Assembly (NCBI RefSeq): GCF_008084905.1
Contig: NZ_VSFC01000062.1
Location: forward strand, 243,903 to 307,902
Source of the DNA: Xanthomarina maritima
GTDB taxonomy: Bacteria > Bacteroidota > Bacteroidia > Flavobacteriales > Flavobacteriaceae
Direction of reading: 5' to 3'
Length of the DNA: 64,000 bases
The position numbers were made by a program, and so were the translations under genes. This document shows positions 33,381-42,573 of the stretch, piece after piece (position 1 is the stretch's first letter; the number at the start of each line of letters is the position of its first letter). A model generated the notes under the pieces. The model saw only the letters and a list, made by a program, of their open reading frames with translations. It did no database searches and had not been told where the DNA came from.

Positions 33381-35501
33381 TTTATGTAATTTAAGTTGAA
33401 TTCTCTTTCTTGGAATATCAACTTCAAGAACTTTTACAATAACTTGTTGATGTAAAGACACATGCTCATTCACATCACTTACAAAACTATCTGATAAATT
33501 TGAAATATGAATTAAACCACTTTCTTTAATTCCAATATCTACAAAAGCCCCAAAATTAGTTACATTATTTACAATTCCAGGTAATAATTGCCCTTCATGT
33601 AAATCGATAATCGATTTGATATTCTGATTAAAAGTAAAAACTTTAGCTTGCTCTCTAATATCTAAACCAGGTTTTTCTAATTCTTTTATAATGTCTTGAA
33701 GTGTTGGTAATCCAACAGTTTCTGAACAATATTTTTGTAAATTTATTTTTTGTAGTTCAGTTTTGTTTCCAATTAAATCGGAAACATTTTTGCCCAATTC
33801 TTTAGCCATTTTTTCTACAAGCACATAACTTTCTGGATGCACTGCAGAATCATCTAATGGATTTGTAGCTTCTTTTATTCTTAAAAAAGCAGCACCTTGT
33901 TCAAAGGTTTTTTCACCTAAACGAGGGACTTTTTTTATGTCATTTCTTGATTTAAAAACACCATGTTCTGCTCGATAATTAAAAATATTTTCCGCTAATT
34001 TTGGCCCAATTCCAGATACATAACTTAATAAACTTGAGCTTGCCGTATTGATATTTACACCAACGGCATTTACACAACTTGCTACAACGATATCTAATTC
34101 GCTTTTTAGTTTGGTTTGATCCACATCATGTTGGTATTGTCCAACACCAATAGATTTAGCATCAATCTTCACCAATTCAGCTAAAGGATCTTGTAATCGT
34201 CTTCCAATAGACACTGAACCTCTAACTGTCACATCATAATTAGGAAATTCATCACGAGCAATTTTTGATGCTGAATAGATACTCGCTCCAGCTTCACTAA
34301 CTACAAATACTTGAATATCATTTTTAAAACGTATTTTTTTAATGAGTGCTTCTGTTTCACGAGATGCAGTTCCGTTTCCAATGGCAATGGCTTCAATTTG
34401 ATAGGCTTCAGATAAAGTGCTTATTTTTTTCATGGCTCCAATAGCATCATTTTTTGGGGGATGGGGATAAATAGTTTCGTTGTGTTTTAAATTACCTTGT
34501 GCATCTAAACACACTATTTTACATCCTGTTCTAAATCCTGGATCGATGGCCAATACACGTTTTTCTCCTAAAGGCGAACCTAATAACAACTGCTTTAAAT
34601 TTTTTGCAAATACAGTTATCGCAGATTCATCAGCTTTTGTTTTTGCGTTTTGAAGCGCTTCGTTACTTAACGATGGTAATAATAATCGTTTATAAGCATC
34701 TTGAATGGCCGTTTGAATTTGTTCGGAACAATCATTTTTATAGCGAATCATGCGATCTTCGATTTTTGCTAATACTTTATCATCATCAATTGAGATTTTA
34801 GTTTTAATAAAACCTTCAGTTTCGGCACGTAAAATAGCTAATAATCTATGTGAAGGAATGTGGCTTAACGATTCTTCCCATTCAAAATAATCTCTAAATT
34901 TTTGAGCATTTTCATCATCTATTTTAGCCTTTACAACTTTCGTAGAAATCAAGGCGAAGCGTTCTAACTGATAACGTATACGATTTCTAACATCTGTACG
35001 CTCGTTAATCCATTCAGCAATAATATGTCGAGCACCTTCTAATGCATCTTCAACAGCAACGACATTACCTTTTACGTATCTAAAAGCAATAGATTCAATA
35101 TCATTTGCATTTTGAGACATGATGATTTTAGCTAATGGTTCAAGACCTAGTGATTTAGCTTTATCTGCTTTTGTTTTTCTGCTTTTTTTGTAGGGTAAGT
35201 ATAAATCTTCAAGTGTGGTTAAATCTTCAGCACATTCAATTTTTTGTTTTAGTTCTGGATTTAATGCTTCTTGTTCCTCAATAGCTTTTAAAATAGCATT
35301 TTTTCTTTTTTCTAAATTTTCAAATTGATCTTTATATTTTACGATATCTCCAATTTGAACTTCATCTAAATTTCCTGTACGTTCTTTTCTGTAACGGGAA
35401 ATAAATGGAATGGTACAATCTTCATTTAAAAGTTCAACGGTATTTTTTACTGAAGATTCTGGTAATTGCGTTTGAGAAATTATATATTTTAATAACTGCA
35501 T
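33378..35501 (-). CDS. Tex family RNA-binding protein with S1 domain
   Basis: This 707-residue protein has the Tex N-terminal helical region (CTIPFISRYRKERTGNLDE), a YqgF/RuvC-like fold (VLAIDPGFRTGCKIVCLD), helix-hairpin-helix elements (VGVNINTASSSLLSYVSGIG) and a C-terminal S1 domain (LLPGIVNNVTNFGAFVDIGI). It binds nucleic acid and acts in transcription or RNA turnover in the cytoplasm. Complete by comparison with usual Tex length. Its start shares 1 base with the end of the methyltransferase gene. Confidence 0.93.
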   Translation of the reverse strand: MQLLKYIISQTQLPESSVKNTVELLNEDCTIPFISRYRKERTGNLDEVQIGDIVKYKDQFENLEKRKNAILKAIEEQEALNPELKQKIECAEDLTTLEDLYLPYKKSRKTKADKAKSLGLEPLAKIIMSQNANDIESIAFRYVKGNVVAVEDALEGARHIIAEWINERTDVRNRIRYQLERFALISTKVVKAKIDDENAQKFRDYFEWEESLSHIPSHRLLAILRAETEGFIKTKISIDDDKVLAKIEDRMIRYKNDCSEQIQTAIQDAYKRLLLPSLSNEALQNAKTKADESAITVFAKNLKQLLLGSPLGEKRVLAIDPGFRTGCKIVCLDAQGNLKHNETIYPHPPKNDAIGAMKKISTLSEAYQIEAIAIGNGTASRETEALIKKIRFKNDIQVFVVSEAGASIYSASKIARDEFPNYDVTVRGSVSIGRRLQDPLAELVKIDAKSIGVGQYQHDVDQTKLKSELDIVVASCVNAVGVNINTASSSLLSYVSGIGPKLAENIFNYRAEHGVFKSRNDIKKVPRLGEKTFEQGAAFLRIKEATNPLDDSAVHPESYVLVEKMAKELGKNVSDLIGNKTELQKINLQKYCSETVGLPTLQDIIKELEKPGLDIREQAKVFTFNQNIKSIIDLHEGQLLPGIVNNVTNFGAFVDIGIKESGLIHISNLSDSFVSDVNEHVSLHQQVIVKVLEVDIPRKRIQLKLHK

Positions 35502-36133
35502 TATTGTTTTTGAAAAAGGGTGTAAACATAAGGACGTTCACCTCCAAATGGATTAATAAATGTATGATTAAAGCTGTCAATAAGTTTAAAATTGCTGCCT
35601 AATTCTTGCTGTAACATATCTACATTGTAGCGTTTTAAATCTAACCCACAACATTTTGGCACTCCTTCTAAAGAAAAAACAGCAATAAGTACAAAACCAT
35701 TTTTTGCTACAACTTTTTTGATGAGGTTAAAATATGCTTTTTGCTCGTCGTCTTTTAAAAAGAAATGAAGTACAGCTCTATCTATCCATAAATTTACAGA
35801 GTTAAGATATTGTAATTCTGATGGATTTATTAAATCGTCTACAATACAATTTAAGTTATAATTATGTGAATTCTGGATACGTTCTTTTAGCTTTTGTAGC
35901 GCTAAATCACTCAAATCGTTGGCAATAAGATTGGTATAGCCTTCGTCTAAAAGTGTTTCGATTAAAGTGGTAGTTCCCACACCTACATTTAGAATGGTTG
36001 CATCTTTTACTAAATTGGTTTTAGCAATTAGATTCATGGTTTGAGTTGGGCTTTCTTCAAACCAACCTAATTGATTATCTTCCTTTTCATAAGCTTTGTT
36101 CCAATGGATTTTTAAATTTTCAGAATCTATCAT
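35501..36133 (-). CDS. class I SAM-dependent methyltransferase
   Basis: This 210-residue protein has a Rossmann methyltransferase fold with the SAM motif ILNVGVGTTTLIETLL, the acidic motif II (LIANDLSDLAL) and VNLWIDRAVLHFF. The N-terminal HWNKAYEKEDNQLGWFE is characteristic of small-molecule methyltransferases of the thiopurine type; substrate unknown. It overlaps tex by 1 base (stop/start) and may be cotranscribed with it. Confidence 0.85.
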   Translation of the reverse strand: MIDSENLKIHWNKAYEKEDNQLGWFEESPTQTMNLIAKTNLVKDATILNVGVGTTTLIETLLDEGYTNLIANDLSDLALQKLKERIQNSHNYNLNCIVDDLINPSELQYLNSVNLWIDRAVLHFFLKDDEQKAYFNLIKKVVAKNGFVLIAVFSLEGVPKCCGLDLKRYNVDMLQQELGSNFKLIDSFNHTFINPFGGERPYVYTLFQKQ

Positions 36134-36154
36134 TAGTTAGGCTTTTTAAATAAA

Positions 36155-36193
36155 GAAAAACTCGTCTTCAAAGAAACATTGAAAACGAGTTTT
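36155..36193 (-). terminator. terminator of the lipocalin-OmpA operon
   Basis: AAAACTCGTCTTCAA (36157-36171) and TTGAAAACGAGTTTT (36179-36193) pair at 14 of 15 positions with a 7-base loop. On the minus strand a T-rich stretch follows. It is 23 bases past the OmpA-family stop. Confidence 0.85.
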
Positions 36194-36215
36194 AAACAAA
36201 CTTTATCTTATAAAA

Positions 36216-36917
36216 TTAATTACCAGCTTCCTTTTTAGCTTCGTCAATCATTTTTTCATTTGGTAAAATAGCAACATTAACCCTTCTGTTTTTAGCACGA
36301 CCTTCTACTGTAGAATTATCATGCATTGGTTGCGTTTCCCCAAACCAATTGGTAGTAAAACGGCCAGAACTTAAACCTTTTTCAGTTAGATAATTGGTTA
36401 CAGCATATGCTCTGTTCTTAGAAAGCGTCATGTTATAAGATTCTGCGCCAACACTGTCAGTATGACCAACAATCAAAATATTTGTATCTGGATATTCTTT
36501 AAACACATTTGACAATTTGTTTAAGGTTTCTTGTGATGCACTATTAATGTTGTACTTGTCTGTAGCAAAATACACACCACTATTTTCATCGAAAGTTACA
36601 ACAATACCATCATCTACACGTTCTACTTGAGCTCCAGGAATTTCTTCCTCAATTTTTTGGGCTTGTTTGTCCATTTTGTTGCCAATAAGTACACCTGCTC
36701 CACCACCAACGACGCCACCAATAACAGCTCCTAATTCGCCATTACCACCTTTGCCAACATTATTACCAATAATGGCACCTAAAATAGCTCCACTTGTAGC
36801 ACCAATAACAGCTCCCTTTTGTTTGTTATTTGCATTTTGGACAGACTTACAGTTTGTGAAGATTAATAATATTCCTACTAATGTGAAAAATTTAAATTTA
36901 TTTATAGATAATTTCAT
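36216..36917 (-). CDS. OmpA-family lipoprotein with glycine zipper
   Basis: This 233-residue protein has a lipoprotein signal (GILLIFTNCKS), then a glycine-zipper segment at about 35-85 (GAVIGATSGAILGAIIG and repeats). A C-terminal OmpA peptidoglycan-binding domain follows with ILIVGHTDSVGAESYN and RAKNRRVNVAI. It would tether the outer membrane to peptidoglycan. It is 4 bases from the lipocalin-like gene and shares its operon. Confidence 0.92.
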   Translation of the reverse strand: MKLSINKFKFFTLVGILLIFTNCKSVQNANNKQKGAVIGATSGAILGAIIGNNVGKGGNGELGAVIGGVVGGGAGVLIGNKMDKQAQKIEEEIPGAQVERVDDGIVVTFDENSGVYFATDKYNINSASQETLNKLSNVFKEYPDTNILIVGHTDSVGAESYNMTLSKNRAYAVTNYLTEKGLSSGRFTTNWFGETQPMHDNSTVEGRAKNRRVNVAILPNEKMIDEAKKEAGN

Positions 36918-36921
36918 AATA

Positions 36922-37392
36922 TTAAAGTTTAGAAAAATTCATAGTAATGGTAAAAGGACTATTGTTAACAGCAACTGTTTGTTGCCATTGCATAGTTGTT
37001 TCAGACAAAGCTGTTAATTGTATTCGAAAGCCTTTATTGGTTACTGATTTGTGTTTTTCATTGGTAGGCTTCAAAAGAAAATCATATAAACCCGTTGTTT
37101 CATCAACCTCTTGAATGGTAAATATAAAATGGCGTTCACCTATAGAACAAGAAGTATCATTAATATTATAAAGACCTGTATTGTTATTTGGAATAAACCG
37201 CCAAGTGCTTCCTTCAAAGCAAACTTTAGAAGCATCATCAAAAAGAGTTACGTTATAAGTTCCTGTTTCACTATAACTAATAGAATTAAGTGTCCAGTCT
37301 CCTTTAATAACTTTTTTAGATGTTCTTACTGTTTTTGATGTACCACATGATATAAACAGAATAGTAACTAACAGTAAAAGTACTTTTTTCAT
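36922..37392 (-). CDS. lipocalin-like lipoprotein
   Basis: This 156-residue protein has a lipobox (ILFISCGTSK) and a beta-barrel-like mature region beginning KVIKGDWTLNSISYSETG, which fits the lipocalin-like family of Bacteroidota. The two Cys residues VCFEGSTWRF and NDTSCSIGER may form a disulfide. Cotranscribed with the OmpA-family lipoprotein gene downstream, so likely anchored in the outer membrane. Confidence 0.8.
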   Translation of the reverse strand: MKKVLLLLVTILFISCGTSKTVRTSKKVIKGDWTLNSISYSETGTYNVTLFDDASKVCFEGSTWRFIPNNNTGLYNINDTSCSIGERHFIFTIQEVDETTGLYDFLLKPTNEKHKSVTNKGFRIQLTALSETTMQWQQTVAVNNSPFTITMNFSKL

Positions 37393-37573
37393 AGTTGTAA
37401 AATTAGTTGTTGTAGGAATAGTCCTTATTTAATGTACGAATTTAAAACTATAAATAGATGTTAAAGAAGTATTAATGTTATTAGAATAAAATGAATTTAA
37501 ATTTTAAAAAGGATGTATTGAATAATTATATTAATATAAAACTGTATTATTACAAGTAATTCCGATGGAATAT

Positions 37574-39622
37574 TTATGAAATATGTAAACCATTATTTAC
37601 ATTAGCATCATCAGGATTCACAAATACCAATTTACCTTCTGGAGTTTCTGTCATTAAAATCATACCTTGACTTTCTACACCTCGTAAAGCTCTTGGAGCT
37701 AAATTAACTAAAACAGTTACTTTTTTACCAACTACCTCTTCAGGAGTAAAACTTTCAGCAATACCAGAAACTATGGTTCTAACATCAATTCCAGTATCCA
37801 CTTTTAAGATAAGTAGTTTTTTAGCTTTTGGCATTTTTTCTGCCTCTAAAATGGTTCCAACTCTCATGTCTAGTTTTGTAAAATCATCAAACGTAATTTC
37901 TTCTTTTTGAGGCTCTATTGTTTTGTTGGCAGCTTCGTTTGCCTTTTTACTAGCTTCTAATTTATCAAGTTGTTTTTGAATAGTCTCATCTTCAATTTTT
38001 GAAAATAATAATTCAGCTTGTCCTATTTGATGCCCAGCTGGAAGTAAAAAGTCTTTTGAAGAAACTTCGTTCCATGTATTGTTTTCAAAATTTAAAATCC
38101 CTATTAATTTATCTGAAGTAAACGGTAAAAAAGGCTCGCTTAAAGTGGCTAATGCCGAAGCAATTTGAAGTGTTACAAACATAATGGTTTGAGTTCTGGC
38201 TTCATCTTCTTTAATGACTTTCCAAGGCTCTTCGTCTGCTAAATATTTGTTTCCTAGTCTAGCTAAATTCATTAATTCCTGACTGGCTTCACGGAACCTG
38301 TAACGTTCGATAGAACTTGAAATAACTGCTGGATATGCTTTTACTGCAGCAAGTGTTTCTTCGTCTATTTGAGAAAATTCAATTGGTTCAGGAACTTTTC
38401 CATTGTAGTATTTATTGGTTAAAACTACCACACGATTGATAAAGTTGCCAAAAATAGCAACCAATTCGTTATTATTTCTTGCTTGGAAATCTTTCCATGT
38501 AAAATCGTTATCTTTTGTTTCTGGAGCATTTGCTGTTAAAGCATAACGCAATACATCTTGTTGGTTTGGAAAATCTTCTAAATATTCAGGTAACCAAACA
38601 GCCCAGTTTTTAGAAGTTGAAAGCTTGTTTCCTTCTAAATTTAAAAACTCGTTCGCTGGAACATTATCTGGTAAAATATAAGAGCCTTCAGCTTTTAACA
38701 TAGCTGGGAAAATAATGCAATGGAATACAATGTTGTCTTTCCCAATAAAGTGAACCAATTTGGTGTCTTCGTCTTTCCAGTAAGGTTCCCAATCTTTACC
38801 TTCACGTTCTGCCCATTCTTTAGTAGCAGAAATGTAACCAATTGGAGCATCAAACCATACATAAAGTACTTTACCATCTGCATCTGGAAGTGGCACTGGA
38901 ATTCCCCAATCTAAATCTCTAGTTACTGCTCTTGGTCTTAAACCATCGTCAATCCATGATTTAACTTGTCCGTAAACATTTGGTTTCCAGTCTTTTTTAT
39001 GTCCTTTTAAAATCCATTCTTTTAAGAAAGCCTCATGCTTGTCTAAAGGTAAAAACCAGTGTTTGGTTTGTTTTAAGGTTGGTACATTTCCAGTGATAGC
39101 AGATTTCGGATTGATTAAATCGGTTGCATTATGACTGGTTCCACATTTTTCACATTGATCACCATAACTTTCTTCGTTGCCACATTTTGGGCAAGTTCCA
39201 ATAACAAATCGATCTGCTAAAAACTGATTGGCTTCTTCGTCGTATAATTGTTCGGTTACTTCTTCAATAAATTCTCCCTTATTGTATAGAGTTGTGAAAA
39301 ATTCAGAAGCTGTTTCATGATGAATTTTAGCCGTAGTTCTAGAGTAATTATCTAAAGAAATTCCAAAATCTTCAAACGATTTTTTAATAATTGCATGATA
39401 TTTATCAACAATATCTTGAGGTGAAACCCCTTCTTTTTTAGCCTTAATGGTAATTGGAACACCATGTTCGTCGCTTCCACAAATAAAGGCAACATCGTTT
39501 CCAGTTAAACGCAAATAGCGAGCGTAAATATCTGCTGGCACATAAACACCTGCCAGATGGCCTATATGGATTGGTCCATTAGTATAAGGTAAAGCAGCTG
39601 TTATGGTATATCTTTTTGACAT
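37574..39622 (-). CDS. metG: methionine-tRNA ligase
   Basis: This 682-residue class I synthetase charges tRNA-Met. It has the HIGH motif ([11 protein letters not shown]), a zinc knuckle with four cysteines ([21 protein letters not shown]), the KMSKS counterpart LSTSK, the anticodon-binding helical domain, and a C-terminal tRNA-binding OB domain ([20 protein letters not shown]). Stands alone, divergent from the LD-carboxypeptidase gene by about 60-75 bases. Confidence 0.97.
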   Translation of the reverse strand: MSKRYTITAALPYTNGPIHIGHLAGVYVPADIYARYLRLTGNDVAFICGSDEHGVPITIKAKKEGVSPQDIVDKYHAIIKKSFEDFGISLDNYSRTTAKIHHETASEFFTTLYNKGEFIEEVTEQLYDEEANQFLADRFVIGTCPKCGNEESYGDQCEKCGTSHNATDLINPKSAITGNVPTLKQTKHWFLPLDKHEAFLKEWILKGHKKDWKPNVYGQVKSWIDDGLRPRAVTRDLDWGIPVPLPDADGKVLYVWFDAPIGYISATKEWAEREGKDWEPYWKDEDTKLVHFIGKDNIVFHCIIFPAMLKAEGSYILPDNVPANEFLNLEGNKLSTSKNWAVWLPEYLEDFPNQQDVLRYALTANAPETKDNDFTWKDFQARNNNELVAIFGNFINRVVVLTNKYYNGKVPEPIEFSQIDEETLAAVKAYPAVISSSIERYRFREASQELMNLARLGNKYLADEEPWKVIKEDEARTQTIMFVTLQIASALATLSEPFLPFTSDKLIGILNFENNTWNEVSSKDFLLPAGHQIGQAELLFSKIEDETIQKQLDKLEASKKANEAANKTIEPQKEEITFDDFTKLDMRVGTILEAEKMPKAKKLLILKVDTGIDVRTIVSGIAESFTPEEVVGKKVTVLVNLAPRALRGVESQGMILMTETPEGKLVFVNPDDANVNNGLHIS

Positions 39623-39695
39623 TATTAGAACTTTTTAGAATCCACAAAAGTACACATTTTAAAAGGGATTTGTAAAAAAAATGTACATTTACCAT

Positions 39696-40712
39696 ATGAC
39701 AAAAAACACTTTAATATTAAGTTTGTTCTGTTTGGTTTTTTTCTTCGAAAAAACAATACTTTCAGCACAAGAGGCACTAACATATAAAACACAAGTTTTG
39801 ATACAACCACCATATTTAAAAGCTGGCGATACAGTAGCTATTGTTGCACCTTCAGGAATTTTAAAAAATAAAACTAGTGAAGTCCAACAAGCCGAAGATT
39901 TACTTAAAAGTTGGGGACTGAATGTAGTTGTAGGAAAACATGTGTTTAGTCAAGATAATCATTTTGCTGGAACAGATGCAGAGCGTTATGAAGACTTCCA
40001 GAAAGCCTTGGACGATCCTACAATTAGTGCAATTTGGTGTGCTAGAGGAGGATATGGAACAGTTAGGATATTGGATAAACTAAACTTTTCTAAGTTTAAG
40101 GAAAACCCAAAATGGTTGATAGGTTATAGCGATATTACAGCTTTACACAATCAGTTTCACAATGAAGGGTTTGAAACAATCCATGCACTTATGTGCACCA
40201 GTTTGACAGATAATTTAGAGGATATTTCTGAATCTGTTTCTACTTTTAAAATGGCCATTTTTGGAGATAACTTAATTTACACCCTTAAGGGATCTAAGGA
40301 TAACAGAATTGGAACAGTTTCTGCGCCTTTAATAGGAGGAAATTTAACCATGTTGCATACCATGTTGGGTTCCAAAACAAGTATTGATACCAGTGGGAAA
40401 ATATTGTTTATTGAAGAAATAGGGGAATATAAATACCATATTGACAGAATGCTTCAAAGTTTAAAACGTGCAGGTTATTTTGACAATTGTGCTGGTTTAT
40501 TAGTCGGTGATATGAGTAAAATGCGAAAAAACACCACGCTTTGGGGAACTTCTGTTGAACAACTGATTTTAGATGCATTATCTGATTATAATTTTCCAAT
40601 TGCCTTTAATATGCCAGCAGGACATGAAAAAGATAATCGTGCGATGATTTTAGGGAGAATGGTTAAAATGACTGTTACGAAAGACGAAACTATTGTTGTT
40701 TTTGAGAATTAA
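39696..40712 (+). CDS. LD-carboxypeptidase (S66 family), secreted
   Basis: This serine peptidase of family S66 cleaves the D-Ala from tetrapeptide stems in murein recycling. The nucleophile Ser is in IWCARGGYGTVRI/GYSDIT, and the other parts of the S66 triad fall in LIGGNLTML and ILFIEEIGEY and in the AGHEKDNRAM His region. A signal peptide (NTLILSLFCLVFFFEKTILSAQ) puts it in the periplasm. I prefer ATG 39696 (MTKNTLI) over ATG 39681, because TACATTTA at 39684-39691 looks like the -7 promoter element. The product is 338 residues. Its 3' end overlaps the convergent gene by 23 bases. Confidence 0.87.
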   Translation: MTKNTLILSLFCLVFFFEKTILSAQEALTYKTQVLIQPPYLKAGDTVAIVAPSGILKNKTSEVQQAEDLLKSWGLNVVVGKHVFSQDNHFAGTDAERYEDFQKALDDPTISAIWCARGGYGTVRILDKLNFSKFKENPKWLIGYSDITALHNQFHNEGFETIHALMCTSLTDNLEDISESVSTFKMAIFGDNLIYTLKGSKDNRIGTVSAPLIGGNLTMLHTMLGSKTSIDTSGKILFIEEIGEYKYHIDRMLQSLKRAGYFDNCAGLLVGDMSKMRKNTTLWGTSVEQLILDALSDYNFPIAFNMPAGHEKDNRAMILGRMVKMTVTKDETIVVFEN

Positions 40713-41295
40713 TTTGATTCTCACAAACATCTATTCTAAGTGTTACCTCATCCAGTGTATTCCAAACATCATCCTCAAAAGGCTTTGGTGAAAATTTAAA
40801 ATAGATGATTCTTTTCTTCTCTTGTGAACAATAATGAGTCTCTACAAGCACATTTAAGGTCAAAGGTTTTTTAGTGTAGCGTGTATCAAATGTTTTAACC
40901 TTACCAATATAATGTGAATTGTCTTTTTTAATAAACACAGTATTTGTTTTTCTCACATGTTTATCGTCTATTTTATAAAGATCAAGACCTAATAATCCAT
41001 CAAAATAATATTGAATATTGGTTTCTAATTCATTTTCTGTTACTTCACCAATATCCTTAATTTTCCAAGCCCAAACGTACGACCAGAAGGTATGACTTTC
41101 TTCTTTTGACCAACCTTCTGGAAACCGTAAATCTTCAAAACCTTCATAGTTTATGTTTTGAGCAAAACCTATTGGAAATTCTATAATTTCTTTGATCCAG
41201 GTGCTGTCTGTTTCAAATATTTCAATTTGTTGTTTATCTTGACCAAAAGCAATTATAGAATAAAACATTATAAGCACTGTAATAGTAAGTTTCAT
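40690..41295 (-). CDS. secreted protein of unknown function
   Basis: This 201-residue protein has a signal peptide (MKLTITVLIMFYSIIAFGQ). The mature part has motifs IEFPIGFAQNINYEGFEDLR and EESHTFWSYVWAWKI, which are typical of small exported proteins of Flavobacteriaceae; no function is known. It lies 11 bases after the YceI-family gene and is likely cotranscribed. Its end overlaps the LD-carboxypeptidase gene tail to tail. Confidence 0.72.
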   Translation of the reverse strand: MKLTITVLIMFYSIIAFGQDKQQIEIFETDSTWIKEIIEFPIGFAQNINYEGFEDLRFPEGWSKEESHTFWSYVWAWKIKDIGEVTENELETNIQYYFDGLLGLDLYKIDDKHVRKTNTVFIKKDNSHYIGKVKTFDTRYTKKPLTLNVLVETHYCSQEKKRIIYFKFSPKPFEDDVWNTLDEVTLRIDVCENQINSQKQQ

Positions 41296-41306
41296 AGTTT
41301 TTTAGT

Positions 41307-41867
41307 TTAAAAATATAATTCAACTTCAAATTCAATTGCATCAGAAATAGCGTAATCTTTTACACTAACTTTATCTTTAGATCCATATCTAATATTCCAT
41401 TCAGTTCGATCAATTTTAAATTTCGCTATCATTTTGGTATTATCTATTAATTTAGCATCAAACATTATTGGTTTCGATATTCCTTTAATTGTAAGGTTAG
41501 CATCCATTCTTAAACTTCCATTGTCATAATAGCTTACTTTGGTTATGACTAAGCTAGATATTGGATGTTTTTTCACATCAAAAAAATCTTCATTTTTTAA
41601 GTGGTTTATTAAATCTTCACTGTAATTTCCATCTGTATTTACAATGGTATTCATGTCAACTGTAAAAGTTCCTCCTGTAATCTTATTATTTGATTTTGTT
41701 ATTTTGCCTTCTTTAAACTGTGTTGTTCCATAGTGCTCGCCAAAGTTAAACAACATAGATCCTTTCCAGTTTATAGAGCTTTTTGAAGTGTTAATTGGCA
41801 TTTCGGTTTGTGCGTTAATTGTAATTGAACATGCAAAAATGATAAATATGATAACTTTTCGTTTCAT
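41307..41867 (-). CDS. YceI family protein, secreted
   Basis: This 186-residue lipocalin-fold protein has a signal peptide (IIFIIFACSITINAQ), the SSINWKGS start, the FTVDMNTIV strand, HLKNEDFFDVKKHPISSLVI and the TEWNIRYGSKDKVSVKDYA segment. YceI proteins bind polyisoprenoid-like lipids in the periplasm. First gene of a two-gene unit with the downstream unknown secreted protein. Confidence 0.92.
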   Translation of the reverse strand: MKRKVIIFIIFACSITINAQTEMPINTSKSSINWKGSMLFNFGEHYGTTQFKEGKITKSNNKITGGTFTVDMNTIVNTDGNYSEDLINHLKNEDFFDVKKHPISSLVITKVSYYDNGSLRMDANLTIKGISKPIMFDAKLIDNTKMIAKFKIDRTEWNIRYGSKDKVSVKDYAISDAIEFEVELYF

Positions 41868-42207
41868 GATGATTTGTTTTTTTTGGTAAAACTAGATTGG
41901 TGATCGAAGAAAAATGTCAAAAAAAAGTAAAAGAAGTGTCAATAGTTGCAAAAAGTTGTGAAATTGTCTTTTTTTACATATGTTATGTGAAGGAAGAAGA
42001 TGTATAGTGGTTTCATTATTATTGTGTTTAGCATGGATGTTTTCAGCTTCTGAAGAAGAGCATTAAATATTTCCTAAAACCTTAAAAATTGTGGTAATTT
42101 ATTATCTTAATTAATACAAACAAAAATTGCAGGATGAGATTCCTGTTTTACTTATTGTTGAAAATATTATATTAAATTATTCGTGAATCATTGATTTACC
42201 AGGAATT
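41868..42207. other. 340-base intergenic region, divergent promoters
   Basis: This spacer separates the minus-strand YceI gene from the plus-strand YraN gene. It must hold both promoters, but no exact TAnnTTTG pair stands out. A 28-codon frame (41980-42066, plus) has a hydrophobic centre but no supporting signals. A weak stem (CAGGA...TCCTG, 42131-42146) is seen. No further features recognised. Confidence 0.4.
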
Positions 42208-42573
42208 ATGGCACAACATAACGAGCTTGGAGAATGGGGAGAACAATTTGCATCTGAATACCTTTTAAAAAAAGGCTATGAGATTTTGGAGCGTAATTAT
42301 TTTTATGATAAAGCCGAAATAGATATTATTGCTAAAAACAAAGCTAGAGATAGCCTTGTTTGTGTTGAGGTTAAAACCAGAAATTCAGATATGTTTGGAG
42401 ATCCACAAAGTTTTGTAAGCAAAGGAAAAATCAAACTTCTTGTTAAAGCTATGGATGCTTATGTAACTGAAAATGACATTTCATTAGAAACACGTTTCGA
42501 TATTATTGCTATAATAAAAAACAAGTCTACAGAAGAACTTACACATTACGAAAATGCGTTTTATCATTTCTAG
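42208..42573 (+). CDS. yraN: YraN family (UPF0102) endonuclease-like protein
   Basis: This 121-residue protein has the YraN fold related to Holliday-junction resolvases: GEWGEQFASEYLLKKGYEIL, then AEIDIIAKN and CVEVKTRN (the D...E-x-K nuclease core). A C-terminal RFDIIAI strand completes the domain. Its role is not settled. It overlaps the end of mfd by 4 bases tail to tail. Confidence 0.92.
   Translation: MAQHNELGEWGEQFASEYLLKKGYEILERNYFYDKAEIDIIAKNKARDSLVCVEVKTRNSDMFGDPQSFVSKGKIKLLVKAMDAYVTENDISLETRFDIIAIIKNKSTEELTHYENAFYHF

Noticed and set aside
41980-42066. Plus-strand 28-codon frame with a hydrophobic centre
   Set aside because: Too short, no promoter or terminator signals, and no homology that I can recognise; AT-rich spacers give such frames by chance.
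42131-42146. Possible degenerate copy of the GAAA-loop palindrome family
   Set aside because: The CAGGA...TCCTG stem is only 5 bp, and the loop is not GAAA.
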